A stretch of DNA of 64,000 nt from Flavobacteriaceae bacterium (GCA_016744415.1 JADGEL010000003.1:479499-543498), one strand, 5' to 3'; numbered from the stretch's first letter, positions 43,858-54,390 are shown. The notes: a model not told the origin generated them from the sequence alone. Numbers and translations: made by a program.

Positions 43858-44325
43858 ATGAACCTTATGAAAAATAAATACCTATTCTTATTAACCCTTT
43901 TCCTTTTTACTCTTCATATAAATGCTCAGAGAAGGAATGGAAATGAAGGACAATTAAAGACTTTGAAGATTGGCTATATCACACAAACACTTGATTTAAC
44001 ATCAGATGAAGCACAGTATTTTTGGCCAATCTATAATGAGTATCAAGATAAGATACATAAGCTTAGAAAAGGTAATCAACGAGAATTGATGGAACAATTA
44101 AAGAGTAGAGGAGGAATAGATGCTATCTCAGAAAAAGAAGCAGAAAAAATATTAGATAAGTTTTTGGCTATTGAAAATAAGATACAAGAAGAGCGTGATA
44201 AAATGTATTCAAAACTTAGGGGAGTAATTTCTGCAAAAAAGATTTTGAAATTACATCATGCCGAATACGAATTCAAACGCAAAATTTTACAACGCTTAAG
44301 AAAAGAAAAAGCAGATAGTAGATAG
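43858..44325 (+). CDS. Periplasmic Spy/CpxP-like helical protein
   Basis: 155 residues. Signal peptide ending LHINAQ (about residue 24), then an all-helical region rich in Lys, Glu and Arg with LTSDEAQYFWPIYNEYQDKI, resembling the LTxxQ-type motifs of Spy/CpxP/heavy-metal-sensor proteins. It starts one base after the stop of the anti-sigma-like gene, and a second Met at 43867 is an alternative start. Inference: sensor or chaperone reporting to the sigma/anti-sigma pair. Confidence 0.8.
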   Translation: MNLMKNKYLFLLTLFLFTLHINAQRRNGNEGQLKTLKIGYITQTLDLTSDEAQYFWPIYNEYQDKIHKLRKGNQRELMEQLKSRGGIDAISEKEAEKILDKFLAIENKIQEERDKMYSKLRGVISAKKILKLHHAEYEFKRKILQRLRKEKADSR

Positions 44326-44330
44326 CAGAA

Positions 44331-44361
44331 AAAAAGGGAAGCAATTGCTTCCCCTTTTTTT

Positions 44362-44362
<1 letters not shown>
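44331..44362. terminator. Bidirectional terminator (sigma operon / ABC-F)
   Basis: AAGGGAAGCAATTGCTTCCC flanked by an A-run and a T-run; lies between two convergent transcripts. Confidence 0.85.
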
Positions 44363-45990
<1,628 letters not shown>

Positions 45991-46014
45991 CTAATGTGTC
46001 TTTTAAAATTTTTG

Positions 46015-46022
46015 CAAAAATA
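46015..46022 (-). promoter_or_regulatory. -7 element of the ABC-F gene
   Basis: TATTTTTG on the minus strand, a full match, 27 bases before the start. Confidence 0.45.
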
Positions 46023-46178
46023 GTAAAAATAACAGAAAGTAGATATATTTTAAATGGATGAATTTGAATTATTAATACCCAACTAACAATCTAAAATAGC
46101 CCATCTACAGTGCAAATTTTAACTTTTAGTGTGCTATTATTTTAACAAGTGTTTAACAGCCATTGTAAAGACTATTTG

Positions 46179-46186
46179 TACTTTTG
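46179..46186 (+). promoter_or_regulatory. -7 element of the thioredoxin-like lipoprotein gene
   Basis: TACTTTTG, a full match, 19 bases before the ATG at 46206. Confidence 0.45.
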
Positions 46187-46205
46187 TTTGTGAACAATTA
46201 TTTAT

Positions 46206-47606
46206 ATGAAAAACAAAATACTTTTAAACCTCTTATTACTTTTCATTACTTTTATTACACTTACAAGTTGTACTAACACTAGTGAATCTTGTGATGCAAC
46301 ATATTTTGGAGGTCATATAATTAACCCTAAACAAAACTTCTTACTTCTTTCTAAAGGTGATGTTGCAATAGACACAATATATCTAGATTCCTATAATAAT
46401 TTTATTACCGAAGTTGATATTGAAAAAGAAGGGTTGTACTCTTTTTCATTACAATCTTCAACCCAAGGATATGAATATCAGTACATTTATTTCGAACCAA
46501 AAGACAGTATTTTAATTCGTTTAAACACTTGGGATTTTGATGAATCATTGGCATTTAGTGGGCGTGGTGCTGAAAAAAATAATTTTCTTATTACGTTATA
46601 TCTCCAAAATGAAAAAGAGGAACAAAATTTTAGTCCATACTACAATTTAAATAGCGCAAAATTTGAAGAAAAAATTAATTCATCAAGATCCATGAATAAT
46701 TTTTTATATGACCAACTAAAAGAATCTGGAGTAGAAATTACACCTCAATTTAATCAACTTGCTCAAATTGCAGTCAATTACCCTTTAAATAAAAAGAAGG
46801 AGTTTTATCCTTTTATCCATAAAAATCGTTTTCAATTGAATGATTATCCAACAGTTTCTGATACTTATTTCGATTTTAGGAAAAATGTTGATTTAAACCA
46901 AGAAGAATTTATCAATTTTGCACCATATTACGGTTATGTGAGTAGCTATATCAATGTGATTTCGTATAAAAATAAATCTAAAAAAACGAACCAAACTGTT
47001 GAAATATTAAACACAATCATTGATAAAATAAAAGTAGAGCCTCTTAAAAATATGTTATTGAAACAAGCCATCTATAATGATTTTAGAGAAGCCAAAATGA
47101 CTTGTGCAATCAATAAAGAAGCACTTGAAATATTCAATGACAACTGTTCAAATAAGCATTTTATAAAACAAATAAATGACTTGGCTTCCGATTGCGAAGA
47201 GATTACTCAAAACACAAATATTGATGATTTTGAAGTAGTTAATAGAGACAGTATCTCGCAAAATATAAATACAATTATCAAGAATAAAAAGGCGGTTATT
47301 TATTTTTGGTCACCAACAATTATCAGCCCTAACATGTTGATTAAAAAAGTAAAATATCTTGAATCGAAATATCCAGAATTAAAGTTTATCGGAATCAATA
47401 TGGCTCCGAATGAACTTAGCAATAAAGTAGATCGACAACTTAGAAATCAATATTATTTAACAAAAACAAGTAAGGGACGGGACTTGGTAAAAAGTTTTGA
47501 ACCAAGAACTATTTTAATTGACAACAATGGTATTGTTACTAATAGTTTTACCTACCTAACATCACCACAACTAGAAAGGCAATTGACAATTTTAACTGAA
47601 AAGTAA
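46206..47606 (+). CDS. Lipoprotein with C-terminal thioredoxin-like domain lacking CxxC
   Basis: 466 residues. Signal peptide with lipobox TLTSC (Cys near 22). Residues 30-130 look like the beta-sandwich N-terminal domain common in Bacteroidota thiol-disulfide lipoproteins (DUF4369-like). The last 120 residues fit a TlpA/AhpC-type fold: AVIYFWSPTIISP where W-C-x-x-C is expected, then KFIGINMAPNELS and PRTILIDNNGIV. No active-site Cys is present, so redox activity is unlikely (W368-S-P-T). Function unknown. Confidence 0.85.
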   Translation: MKNKILLNLLLLFITFITLTSCTNTSESCDATYFGGHIINPKQNFLLLSKGDVAIDTIYLDSYNNFITEVDIEKEGLYSFSLQSSTQGYEYQYIYFEPKDSILIRLNTWDFDESLAFSGRGAEKNNFLITLYLQNEKEEQNFSPYYNLNSAKFEEKINSSRSMNNFLYDQLKESGVEITPQFNQLAQIAVNYPLNKKKEFYPFIHKNRFQLNDYPTVSDTYFDFRKNVDLNQEEFINFAPYYGYVSSYINVISYKNKSKKTNQTVEILNTIIDKIKVEPLKNMLLKQAIYNDFREAKMTCAINKEALEIFNDNCSNKHFIKQINDLASDCEEITQNTNIDDFEVVNRDSISQNINTIIKNKKAVIYFWSPTIISPNMLIKKVKYLESKYPELKFIGINMAPNELSNKVDRQLRNQYYLTKTSKGRDLVKSFEPRTILIDNNGIVTNSFTYLTSPQLERQLTILTEK

Positions 47607-47662
47607 TTTGTTAATACTTTCTTAATTCAGAATGCTCTCTAAAATTAAATCTAATTTAGACC

Positions 47663-47690
47663 TTTGGTCTTATTTTTAAACAGTACTTTT
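47663..47690 (+). promoter_or_regulatory. Promoter of deaD
   Basis: TTG at 47663-47665, 17 bases, TACTTTTG at 47683-47690, a full match; the transcript would have a leader of about 55 bases. Confidence 0.6.
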
Positions 47691-47710
47691 GCGCCCTCAT
47701 AATCAGATTT

Positions 47711-47730
47711 GTAGACACGGGTGTGTCTGT
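47711..47730 (+). promoter_or_regulatory. Hairpin in the deaD leader
   Basis: AGACAC, GGGT, GTGTCT: a 6-bp G/C-rich stem extendable by two wobble pairs, about 20 bases before the ATG at 47750. Possible target for temperature-dependent or helicase-dependent autoregulation (inference). Confidence 0.4.
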
Positions 47731-47749
47731 GGATCACAAACATAGTACA

Positions 47750-49591
47750 ATGTCTACATTTAAAGATTTAGGTTTAAGACCTGAAATTATTAGTGCCCTA
47801 ACTGAACTTGGGTACGAAAAACCAACCGAAATTCAAGAAAAAGCGATCCCGCAAGTCATCGCTTCCAGTCAAGATTTAAAAGCTTTTGCACAAACAGGAA
47901 CTGGTAAAACAGCAGCTTTTAGTTTGCCAATTTTAGAAAAAATTGATTTAAACAATAATCAAGTACAAGCAATTATATTATCTCCAACGCGTGAGTTAGC
48001 AATACAGATTGCAAGAAATATTGAAGAATTCTCAACATATTTAAAAGGGTTTAGAGTTGCTGCTGTATATGGTGGCTCTGATATTAACGGACAAATACGC
48101 ACTTTAAATAAAGGTGTACAAATTGTTGTAGGAACTCCAGGCAGAACAGTAGATTTAATAAAAAGAAGGAAACTAAAACTTGATTCAGTTCAATGGTTAG
48201 TTTTAGATGAAGCAGATGAGATGCTAAATATGGGATTCAAAGATGAATTGGATCAAGTATTAGAAGTAACTCCAGATACAAAACAAACATTGCTATTTTC
48301 TGCAACTTTCCCTAGAGAAGTTGATAGAATTGCTAGAAATTACATGAACAATCCTCTACAAATTGATGCAGGAAAACGTAATTCTGGTACCGATAATGTA
48401 ACACATGAATATTATGTTGTAACAGATAGAAATAGATACCCTGCATTAAAGCGTATTGCAGATATCAATCCTGATATTTATGGAATTATTTTCTGTAGAA
48501 CCCGTAGAGAAACTCAAGAAGTTGCTGATAAACTAATTCAAGATGGATACAGTGCTGATTCTCTTCACGGAGAGTTATCGCAAGCACAACGTGATTTAGT
48601 AATGAATAAGTTTCGTAAAAAAACATTACAAATATTAGTTGCAACTGATGTTGCGGCGCGTGGATTAGATGTTGATAGCTTAACACATGTTATCAATTAC
48701 AAACTTCCGGATCAAGTAGAGTCTTATACGCATAGAAGTGGTAGAACTGGTAGAGCAAATAGCACTGGTATTTCTATTGCTATCGTCTCTCCAGGTGAAA
48801 GAAGAAAACTAGCTCCTATTGAAAGAATAATTGGTAAGAAGTTTATTCAAATGCAAGTTCCAGACGGGAAAGAAATTTGTAAAAAACAATTATTAAAATT
48901 AATAGATAAAGTCAACGACTTTGAAGTAAATGAAAGTCAAATAAGCGAATATTTACCTACAATACAAGAAAAATTAGAAGGCTTAGATCGTGACGAATTA
49001 ATTAAAAGATTTGTTTCTTTAGAGTTCAATACATTCTTAAGCTACTATGCAAATGCAAAAGATTTAAACGATTTATCAAGATCGAAGAACGACAGAGGCG
49101 AAAGAAGTGAAAGAGGTGAGCGTCGTGGAGAAAGAGGTGAACGTAGAGGTAGAAGAGATGATGAAAATATGTCGCGCTTCTTTATCAACATAGGTCGTAA
49201 AGACAAGTTGAACCCTGCACGATTAATTGGTTTAATCAATGAACAAGCCATTGCAAAAAATATTGAAATTGGTCAGATAGAAATTTTAGATACTTTCTCT
49301 TTCTTTGAACTAGACAAAAACTTTACAGATGAAACAGTTGCAGCATTTCAAAAAAACAATGTTGATTTTGAAGGCCGTGGAGTAAATGTAGAAATCACAG
49401 AAAAGAAACGTGCAGGAAGCCGAGGTGGAAAACGCAGAAGTAGTGGTGGTGGAAAAAGTCATAGAGGACAAGGTGGTGAGCGAAGTGAAAGACGCTCTAA
49501 ACCATTTGGTGAAGATAGAAGCCCAAAAAGTATGAATACTTCAGGTTTTGGAAGAAGTCGTAAAGATAGAGGCGGAAGAAGACATAGTTAA
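47750..49591 (+). CDS. deaD: DEAD-box RNA helicase with RGG-rich tail and DbpA-type domain
   Basis: 613 residues from ATG 47750; the frame is open from GTG 47723, but that codon lies in the leader hairpin. Motifs: AQTGTGKT, PTRELAIQIA, GTPGRTVDL, LDEADEML, LFSATFPR and HRSGRTGRA. After an RGG/RS-like stretch (GERRGERGERRGRRD) comes a DbpA RNA-binding domain (about 465-555), then a basic Gly-Arg-Ser-rich tail. CsdA/DeaD proteins unwind RNA in cold adaptation and ribosome biogenesis. Confidence 0.96.
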   Translation: MSTFKDLGLRPEIISALTELGYEKPTEIQEKAIPQVIASSQDLKAFAQTGTGKTAAFSLPILEKIDLNNNQVQAIILSPTRELAIQIARNIEEFSTYLKGFRVAAVYGGSDINGQIRTLNKGVQIVVGTPGRTVDLIKRRKLKLDSVQWLVLDEADEMLNMGFKDELDQVLEVTPDTKQTLLFSATFPREVDRIARNYMNNPLQIDAGKRNSGTDNVTHEYYVVTDRNRYPALKRIADINPDIYGIIFCRTRRETQEVADKLIQDGYSADSLHGELSQAQRDLVMNKFRKKTLQILVATDVAARGLDVDSLTHVINYKLPDQVESYTHRSGRTGRANSTGISIAIVSPGERRKLAPIERIIGKKFIQMQVPDGKEICKKQLLKLIDKVNDFEVNESQISEYLPTIQEKLEGLDRDELIKRFVSLEFNTFLSYYANAKDLNDLSRSKNDRGERSERGERRGERGERRGRRDDENMSRFFINIGRKDKLNPARLIGLINEQAIAKNIEIGQIEILDTFSFFELDKNFTDETVAAFQKNNVDFEGRGVNVEITEKKRAGSRGGKRRSSGGGKSHRGQGGERSERRSKPFGEDRSPKSMNTSGFGRSRKDRGGRRHS

Positions 49592-49611
49592 TTTTGTCTT
49601 TTACAAATATT

Positions 49612-49650
49612 AAAAAACTCCCATTTCAATTTTTGAAATGGGAGCTTTAA
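49612..49650. terminator. Bidirectional terminator (deaD / LRR-like lipoprotein)
   Basis: CTCCCATTTCAA, TTT, TTGAAATGGGAG: a 12-bp perfect stem; the T-run is strongest on the minus strand. Confidence 0.8.
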
Positions 49651-49672
49651 GTTTATACCTGCCTATACACAA

Positions 49673-50956
49673 TTACAAACTGCAATTACCATCAATAATA
49701 TCTTGTTGTGTTGGGTTGTAGGTGTTATCATTAACGGTATAAGACCCATCTATTCCAGAGACTAAAGCCAGTTGAATTCCACATAAATCATTTAACACAT
49801 CATTATTCGTTACTCTTATACTAACTCCTATGTTAGAGCTGCTTAGTCCATTTAGGTTTTCTAAAGCATCATTATAAATTACTGTTATGCCTCCAGCAAT
49901 CGTATTTAAACTACTTAATCCATCTAAATTTACTAATTGATTATTATAACTAATACCCACATTATTCCCTACATAAGCTAAATTACTTAAACCATTAAGG
50001 TTGGTCAAATTATTATTTCGACTAATTCCTAAATAATAATTAACTGCTGATACTCCGATTAAACCATCAACATTCTCTAACATATCATTGTCCGCTATAG
50101 TCAACAAATACAAATCATTAGTTAAATTATTAAATCCATCAATATCAATAAGGCTAAAATTTGAAGCAATAAATAATGCGCCTACTGAAGTGAGGTTAGT
50201 TAAACCTTCAATATGCTCTAAACTATCATTACTTTCAATTTGAAATCCACCACCTACTGACCTCAAGCTATTTAAAGCTAAAGTGCTTGTTAGATCATTT
50301 ACATTTTTAATATCAAAAACATCACCTACGCTTTCTAAATTATTTAGACCTTCTAAATTCGTCAATGAATTACTCCAAATATATAAACTCCCTTCAATTG
50401 TTGTAATACTACTCAATGCTTCTAAATTTGTTACAATTGATGTTGGTAAAGGAAATCCACCGGTTATAATTACATTCCCAGTTATATGTGTGTAATGATT
50501 AGCTCCAAAACTATTAACCTCCTGTTGATTTCTTAGTTGTATACTCCCCTCATAAACATTTAACGGGTATCCCCCGTCGTCAGTAGTAAAGCTGAATTCG
50601 TTTCCATAACCCGTACCAATATAATTGGTGGCATATGCACGTGTATAGTACGTTGTGTTTGGTTGCATTTGTTTCAAATCACTTATATACGATTGGCTTC
50701 CATTACAATCTAAAGAAGTTTCGTCAAATATTGTTGGGGTTGGGTTTCTACTCCAACACATTCCTTTTTTTGATATTGCGCTACCTCCATCATCTATATC
50801 TTTTCCACCACTAACAGCGGTATTACTAGTAATATGTATAATTGGTTTGGTTGTGAGTTGAGGAATTGTTTGTACAGGAATTTCATCTTCATCACTTCCT
50901 CCACCACATGAAACAAGAAGTGACATGAGGGATAGTATAAATAGTAACTTTTTCAT
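49673..50956 (-). CDS. Surface lipoprotein with receptor-L-domain-like repeats
   Basis: 427 residues. Lipobox LLVSC followed by GGGSDEDE, an acidic stretch like the lipoprotein export signal used for surface localisation in Flavobacteriia. Residues 30-130 form a fibronectin-like domain (GMCWSRNPTPT, TYYTRAYATNYIGTGYGNEF). Residues 170-400 are a series of 22 to 24-residue repeats of the type LTNLEGLNNLESVGDVFDI, as in receptor L-domain/leucine-rich proteins. A probable adhesin or recognition protein; the ligand is unknown. It may be recently acquired or variable, since such repeats recombine. Confidence 0.85.
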   Translation of the reverse strand: MKKLLFILSLMSLLVSCGGGSDEDEIPVQTIPQLTTKPIIHITSNTAVSGGKDIDDGGSAISKKGMCWSRNPTPTIFDETSLDCNGSQSYISDLKQMQPNTTYYTRAYATNYIGTGYGNEFSFTTDDGGYPLNVYEGSIQLRNQQEVNSFGANHYTHITGNVIITGGFPLPTSIVTNLEALSSITTIEGSLYIWSNSLTNLEGLNNLESVGDVFDIKNVNDLTSTLALNSLRSVGGGFQIESNDSLEHIEGLTNLTSVGALFIASNFSLIDIDGFNNLTNDLYLLTIADNDMLENVDGLIGVSAVNYYLGISRNNNLTNLNGLSNLAYVGNNVGISYNNQLVNLDGLSSLNTIAGGITVIYNDALENLNGLSSSNIGVSIRVTNNDVLNDLCGIQLALVSGIDGSYTVNDNTYNPTQQDIIDGNCSL

Positions 50957-51048
50957 ATGATTTTTTTATAAAATTTAGCAATAACGAAAATAGCAATTTT
51001 AGATAACTAAACAAACAATAATTTTAAGTGTTTAAACTTAAAACCTGA

Positions 51049-51771
51049 TTAATCCTTTACACTTATTAGTACTGGATTAATATCTAAAATATTATGATTG
51101 ATATAATCTGAAATAAATTTATCAGTAAAAAAATCACTTCCAACCAATTCATCTTTTTTAAGTAATTCTTGGATATCTATCTTTTGATATTGCTTTAACA
51201 TATCTACTGAGATTGGATTGTAGCTATAGTGCCAAGGCTCGTATTTGAATCCTTTCCTATTTTCATTATCAGTATAGACTAAATAAAACCCAAACTCATT
51301 GGCGTGGGTATCCATCCATTTTTTTAGGTTAACAAAAACGCCTTCCTTTTCAAAATGTTTCGCCTGTAAAACACTTTCTGGACGATTAACATTGGCATCA
51401 ATAATATCAATATCTGTCCCCCAATGGTGCCGAGAAGTACCTGGTATCGTAGAGTATTCTATTATTTTATTGATGGAATTCTCTGGTGATAAACTATCGG
51501 CAATAAAACGATTGTATTTTCGAGTCCATATCCTTTTCTGATGCTCATAACTACGATAGCTAGAAACAACTTCTATTTTAATTCCGTCTTTTAAAGCAGC
51601 TTTTTGCATTTCTAAAAAAGAGGCGTAGACTTCTTTTTGTAATTGATAACCATCACCATAAAAAGTTGGAGCTCCTTTTCCAATTAATTCATTAAGAGAA
51701 TATTCTTTATTGGTTAAAACAAAACTCGACAATACAATTACAAAGCTTATGACAATTCCTTTTTTAATCAT
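51049..51771 (-). CDS. D-alanyl-D-alanine carboxypeptidase family (VanY/M15B) protein
   Basis: 240 residues. Signal peptide (about 1-20), then the M15 zinc peptidase core: VSSYRSYEHQKRIW, TSRHHWGTDIDI (His and Asp ligands) and EPWHYSYN (Glu and His). Acts on peptidoglycan D-Ala-D-Ala ends in the periplasm; vancomycin resistance is not implied. Its ATG overlaps the end of the GNAT gene by 8 bases. Confidence 0.93.
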   Translation of the reverse strand: MIKKGIVISFVIVLSSFVLTNKEYSLNELIGKGAPTFYGDGYQLQKEVYASFLEMQKAALKDGIKIEVVSSYRSYEHQKRIWTRKYNRFIADSLSPENSINKIIEYSTIPGTSRHHWGTDIDIIDANVNRPESVLQAKHFEKEGVFVNLKKWMDTHANEFGFYLVYTDNENRKGFKYEPWHYSYNPISVDMLKQYQKIDIQELLKKDELVGSDFFTDKFISDYINHNILDINPVLISVKD

Positions 51772-52204
51772 TTTTTAATTTTTTAAACATCACAAAATGT
51801 GGCCCAATTAAATTTACATCAAACTCCTCTCCTATTATTTGATAACCACTCTTTTTATAAAAATCTAATGCAAACACTCGTGCATTACACCACAATATAT
51901 CAACCTTTTTCTTGACCAATAATTGTTCAGCCCATTCCAAAATTATTTTCCCTAAACCTTGATGCTGATATGCTCTATGTGTTGCCATTCCTCTTAAACG
52001 ATATTGAGCTCCTGAAAAATGGAAGCTATCATGCTGCATAAAAGTTGCTACACAAGCCAAAACGTCATCAACAAAAACACCTAAGTGAAGGGTAGATTTA
52101 TCAAAATCGCCATCCATTTTTTCGGTCAAAGGAATTCCATCACGCAGTATATCTTTTCGAATTTCATAAGCTTGTGGAGCTGTAATTTCTTTGATACGAA
52201 TCAT
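51764..52204 (-). CDS. GNAT family N-acetyltransferase
   Basis: 146 residues. GNAT fold with the acetyl-CoA pyrophosphate loop in HRAYQHQGLGKIILEWAEQ and the C-terminal LDFYKKSGYQIIGEEF. The substrate is unknown. It precedes the VanY gene on the same strand with overlap and has its own promoter-like sequence (52224-52254), so the two are one operon. Confidence 0.92.
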   Translation of the reverse strand: MIRIKEITAPQAYEIRKDILRDGIPLTEKMDGDFDKSTLHLGVFVDDVLACVATFMQHDSFHFSGAQYRLRGMATHRAYQHQGLGKIILEWAEQLLVKKKVDILWCNARVFALDFYKKSGYQIIGEEFDVNLIGPHFVMFKKLKND

Positions 52205-52223
52205 AAATAGTTTTATCTTTACC

Positions 52224-52254
52224 CAAAAATACTACTAAATGCAAAACATCACAA
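52224..52254 (-). promoter_or_regulatory. Promoter of the GNAT-VanY operon
   Basis: On the minus strand: TTG at 52254-52252, 20 bases, TATTTTTG at 52231-52224, a full match. A plus-strand TATCTTTA (52214-52221) for the divergent GNAT gene is interleaved. Confidence 0.55.
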
Positions 52255-52685
52255 TTAAAATATTACCAAAAGAAAACATCTTTGATATCATCCCTCTTTT
52301 ACAACAATTGAATGACAAAACAACAACTAAACTTTTAAAGTCAAGACTCCCTGAAATGACTGAACAAAACTATGAATGCGCAGTGATGTATGACAAAGAT
52401 AAACTTATTGGAGTTTGTGGAATATGGTATATGACCAGGCATTATATTGGTAAAAGTATGGAGATTGACCATGTGATTATTGACACTAATTATCAAAGTA
52501 AAGGATTAGGAAAATATTTTTTAAAGTGGATTTACAAGCATGCAAAATCTAAAGGGTGCGAAGCCTCAGAATTAAATGCTTATACTAGCAATCCTAAAAG
52601 TCATAAATTTTATTATAATGAAGGTTATAATATTTACGGGTTTCACTTTTTAAAAGTATTACGTGATGATGGTGAATTCTATTGA
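52239..52685 (+). CDS. GNAT family N-acetyltransferase
   Basis: 148 residues. GNAT core with VIIDTNYQSKGLGKYFLKWI as the acetyl-CoA loop, and ASELNAYTSNPKSHKFYYN before the final strand. Divergent from the other GNAT gene at 51764-52204, with which it shares only low identity by eye, so not a recent duplicate. The substrate is unknown. Convergent with the rhomboid gene, stops 1 base apart. Confidence 0.92.
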   Translation: MQNITIKILPKENIFDIIPLLQQLNDKTTTKLLKSRLPEMTEQNYECAVMYDKDKLIGVCGIWYMTRHYIGKSMEIDHVIIDTNYQSKGLGKYFLKWIYKHAKSKGCEASELNAYTSNPKSHKFYYNEGYNIYGFHFLKVLRDDGEFY

Positions 52686-52686
52686 T

Positions 52687-53340
52687 TTAACGCTTTAATT
52701 TCTTTTCAAAAGCGAATAACAATACAATAGGTATTGCCAAGATAATCACCATTTTTAAATTGTATTGAAGTACTGATGGGAACAATATCAACGTCAATAT
52801 AAATCCTGCAATAGCACCTCCAATATGAGCACTATGCCCAATATTTCCAATTCCTTTTTTCATACCATAAATAGAGTATAACAGGTATCCTAAACCAAAA
52901 ATATATCCCGGAATTGGAATTGGAATAAAGAAAAACATTAAACTCATGCTAGGATCTAAGAGAATTGCTGCATATAAAACCCCCATAACTGCTCCTGACG
53001 CTCCTACAGCGCTGTAGTACAAATTGTTTTTATGATAAAAACATGCAAAAAGACTACTTAATATTAGACTTCCAAAATACAATATCAAAAACCCCCAAAC
53101 ATCTAAATAGGATATCACACTATCTGCAAAAAAATAAAGTGTTAGCATGTTAAATAGTAAGTGTGAAAAATCGACATGCAAAAATCCTGAAGAAAACAAT
53201 CTAATTTTTTCACCTTGTTTTATAGTGCCCACTTGAAATTTGTATTTATTAAAGAAATGTTGATCGTTAAATCCTTTCATTGAAAAAAGAACATTGGCTA
53301 CTATAATTAACAATACTACTGAATCTATATTTGAATTCAT
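52687..53340 (-). CDS. Rhomboid family intramembrane serine protease
   Basis: 217 residues from the Met at 53340; the frame is open to 53394, but a TATCTTTG element at 53361-53368 lies inside that extension. Six transmembrane helices; catalytic Ser in GASGAVMGVLYA (GxSG) and His in HSAHIGGAIAGF, with HVDFSHLLFNML in the first conserved block. Cleaves other membrane proteins inside the bilayer; the substrate is unknown. Divergent from an LpxL-type acyltransferase. Confidence 0.9.
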   Translation of the reverse strand: MNSNIDSVVLLIIVANVLFSMKGFNDQHFFNKYKFQVGTIKQGEKIRLFSSGFLHVDFSHLLFNMLTLYFFADSVISYLDVWGFLILYFGSLILSSLFACFYHKNNLYYSAVGASGAVMGVLYAAILLDPSMSLMFFFIPIPIPGYIFGLGYLLYSIYGMKKGIGNIGHSAHIGGAIAGFILTLILFPSVLQYNLKMVIILAIPIVLLFAFEKKLKR

Positions 53341-53360
53341 TTTTAAAATATTTATTCGTC

Positions 53361-53368
53361 CAAAGATA
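53361..53368 (-). promoter_or_regulatory. -7 element that decides the rhomboid start
   Basis: TATCTTTG on the minus strand matches TAnnTTTG and lies between Met 1 and Met 19 of the longest frame, favouring the start at 53340 (20 bases away). Confidence 0.5.
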
Positions 53369-53399
53369 AAATTATATCCGATATTTGCATCCATAAATT

Positions 53400-54305
53400 A
53401 TGCAATTACTTATCTACATTATTATTTTTCCAATACTATGGCTACTATCAATACTGCCATTTAGGGTATTATATTTATTTTCAGATTTTATTTCTTTTAT
53501 ACTATTCAGAATTATTGGCTATAGAAAAGATGTGGTTTTAAATAATATAAAAATTGCTTTTCCAGAAAAGTCAGAAAAGGAAGTTAGAAAAATTAGACGT
53601 CAGTTTTTCAAACATTTTACTGATGTTTTTATGGAAATGATAAAGTCTATCACCATCAGTGAAAAAAATGTTCATAAGCGTTTTGTATTTGAGGATGTTG
53701 ATGTTATTAATGACTTATACAAAAAAAATAGAAGCGTAATTGTTGTTGGTAGTCATTATGCCAATTGGGAGTGGATGGTATCTCTAAACAACCTGGTAAA
53801 ACACCAAGCTTATGCAGTTTACACACCTATTAGCAATAAGTATTTTGAAAAAATGATGTTGAAATACCGTCAAAAATATGGTGGCAAATTCATAAAACCT
53901 AGCGTTGCTAGAAAGACATATGTTGAGAATGAAAAAAATGGAGTACTAACATTAAATGCTCTGGTGAGTGATCAGTCTCCGCAGTTACAAAGAACCCGCT
54001 ATTGGGCTACATTTTTCAATACTTATGTGCCAATACATGTTGGCGCAGAACTTATTGCAAAGGATTTAAATCAGGTTGTTGTTTACTATGAGGTTTCTAA
54101 AGTGAAACGCGGTCATTATAAGTGTACGTTTAAATTATTAGCAGAAAACCCTAGAGAATTTCCAGATTATCAAATTACAGACATGTTTTTAAAAGAAGTA
54201 GAACGTCAAGTTGCTGCTGCCCCTCAATATTATTTTTGGACACACAAACGTTTTAAACATATGGGTAAATATAATGAGTGGAAAAAAAATTACAAGCGTG
54301 ATTAA
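53400..54305 (+). CDS. Lipid A biosynthesis acyltransferase (LpxL/HtrB family)
   Basis: 301 residues. N-terminal transmembrane helix and the HX4E catalytic pair in VGSHYANWEWMV; also YGGKFIKPSVARKT and YYFWTHKRFK. Adds a secondary acyl chain to Kdo-lipid A or a relative at the inner-membrane inner face. No substrate chain length can be read. Monocistronic with terminator at 54332-54366. Confidence 0.92.
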   Translation: MQLLIYIIIFPILWLLSILPFRVLYLFSDFISFILFRIIGYRKDVVLNNIKIAFPEKSEKEVRKIRRQFFKHFTDVFMEMIKSITISEKNVHKRFVFEDVDVINDLYKKNRSVIVVGSHYANWEWMVSLNNLVKHQAYAVYTPISNKYFEKMMLKYRQKYGGKFIKPSVARKTYVENEKNGVLTLNALVSDQSPQLQRTRYWATFFNTYVPIHVGAELIAKDLNQVVVYYEVSKVKRGHYKCTFKLLAENPREFPDYQITDMFLKEVERQVAAAPQYYFWTHKRFKHMGKYNEWKKNYKRD

Positions 54306-54331
54306 AAATATATCTCATAGGTTTAACCAAT

Positions 54332-54366
54332 AAAAAATCTCAAAACAACTTGTTTTGAGATTTTTT
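54332..54366. terminator. Bidirectional terminator (acyltransferase / outer-membrane protein)
   Basis: AAAAAATCTCAAAAC, AACTT, GTTTTGAGATTTTTT; between convergent genes. Confidence 0.85.
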
Positions 54367-54390
54367 ATTGCCGGACTATTCTTAAATTAT

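Noticed and set aside
51049..51771. VanY-type gene as vancomycin resistance
   Set aside because: No vanR/S/H/A/X-type neighbours; the M15B fold is common in ordinary peptidoglycan remodelling.
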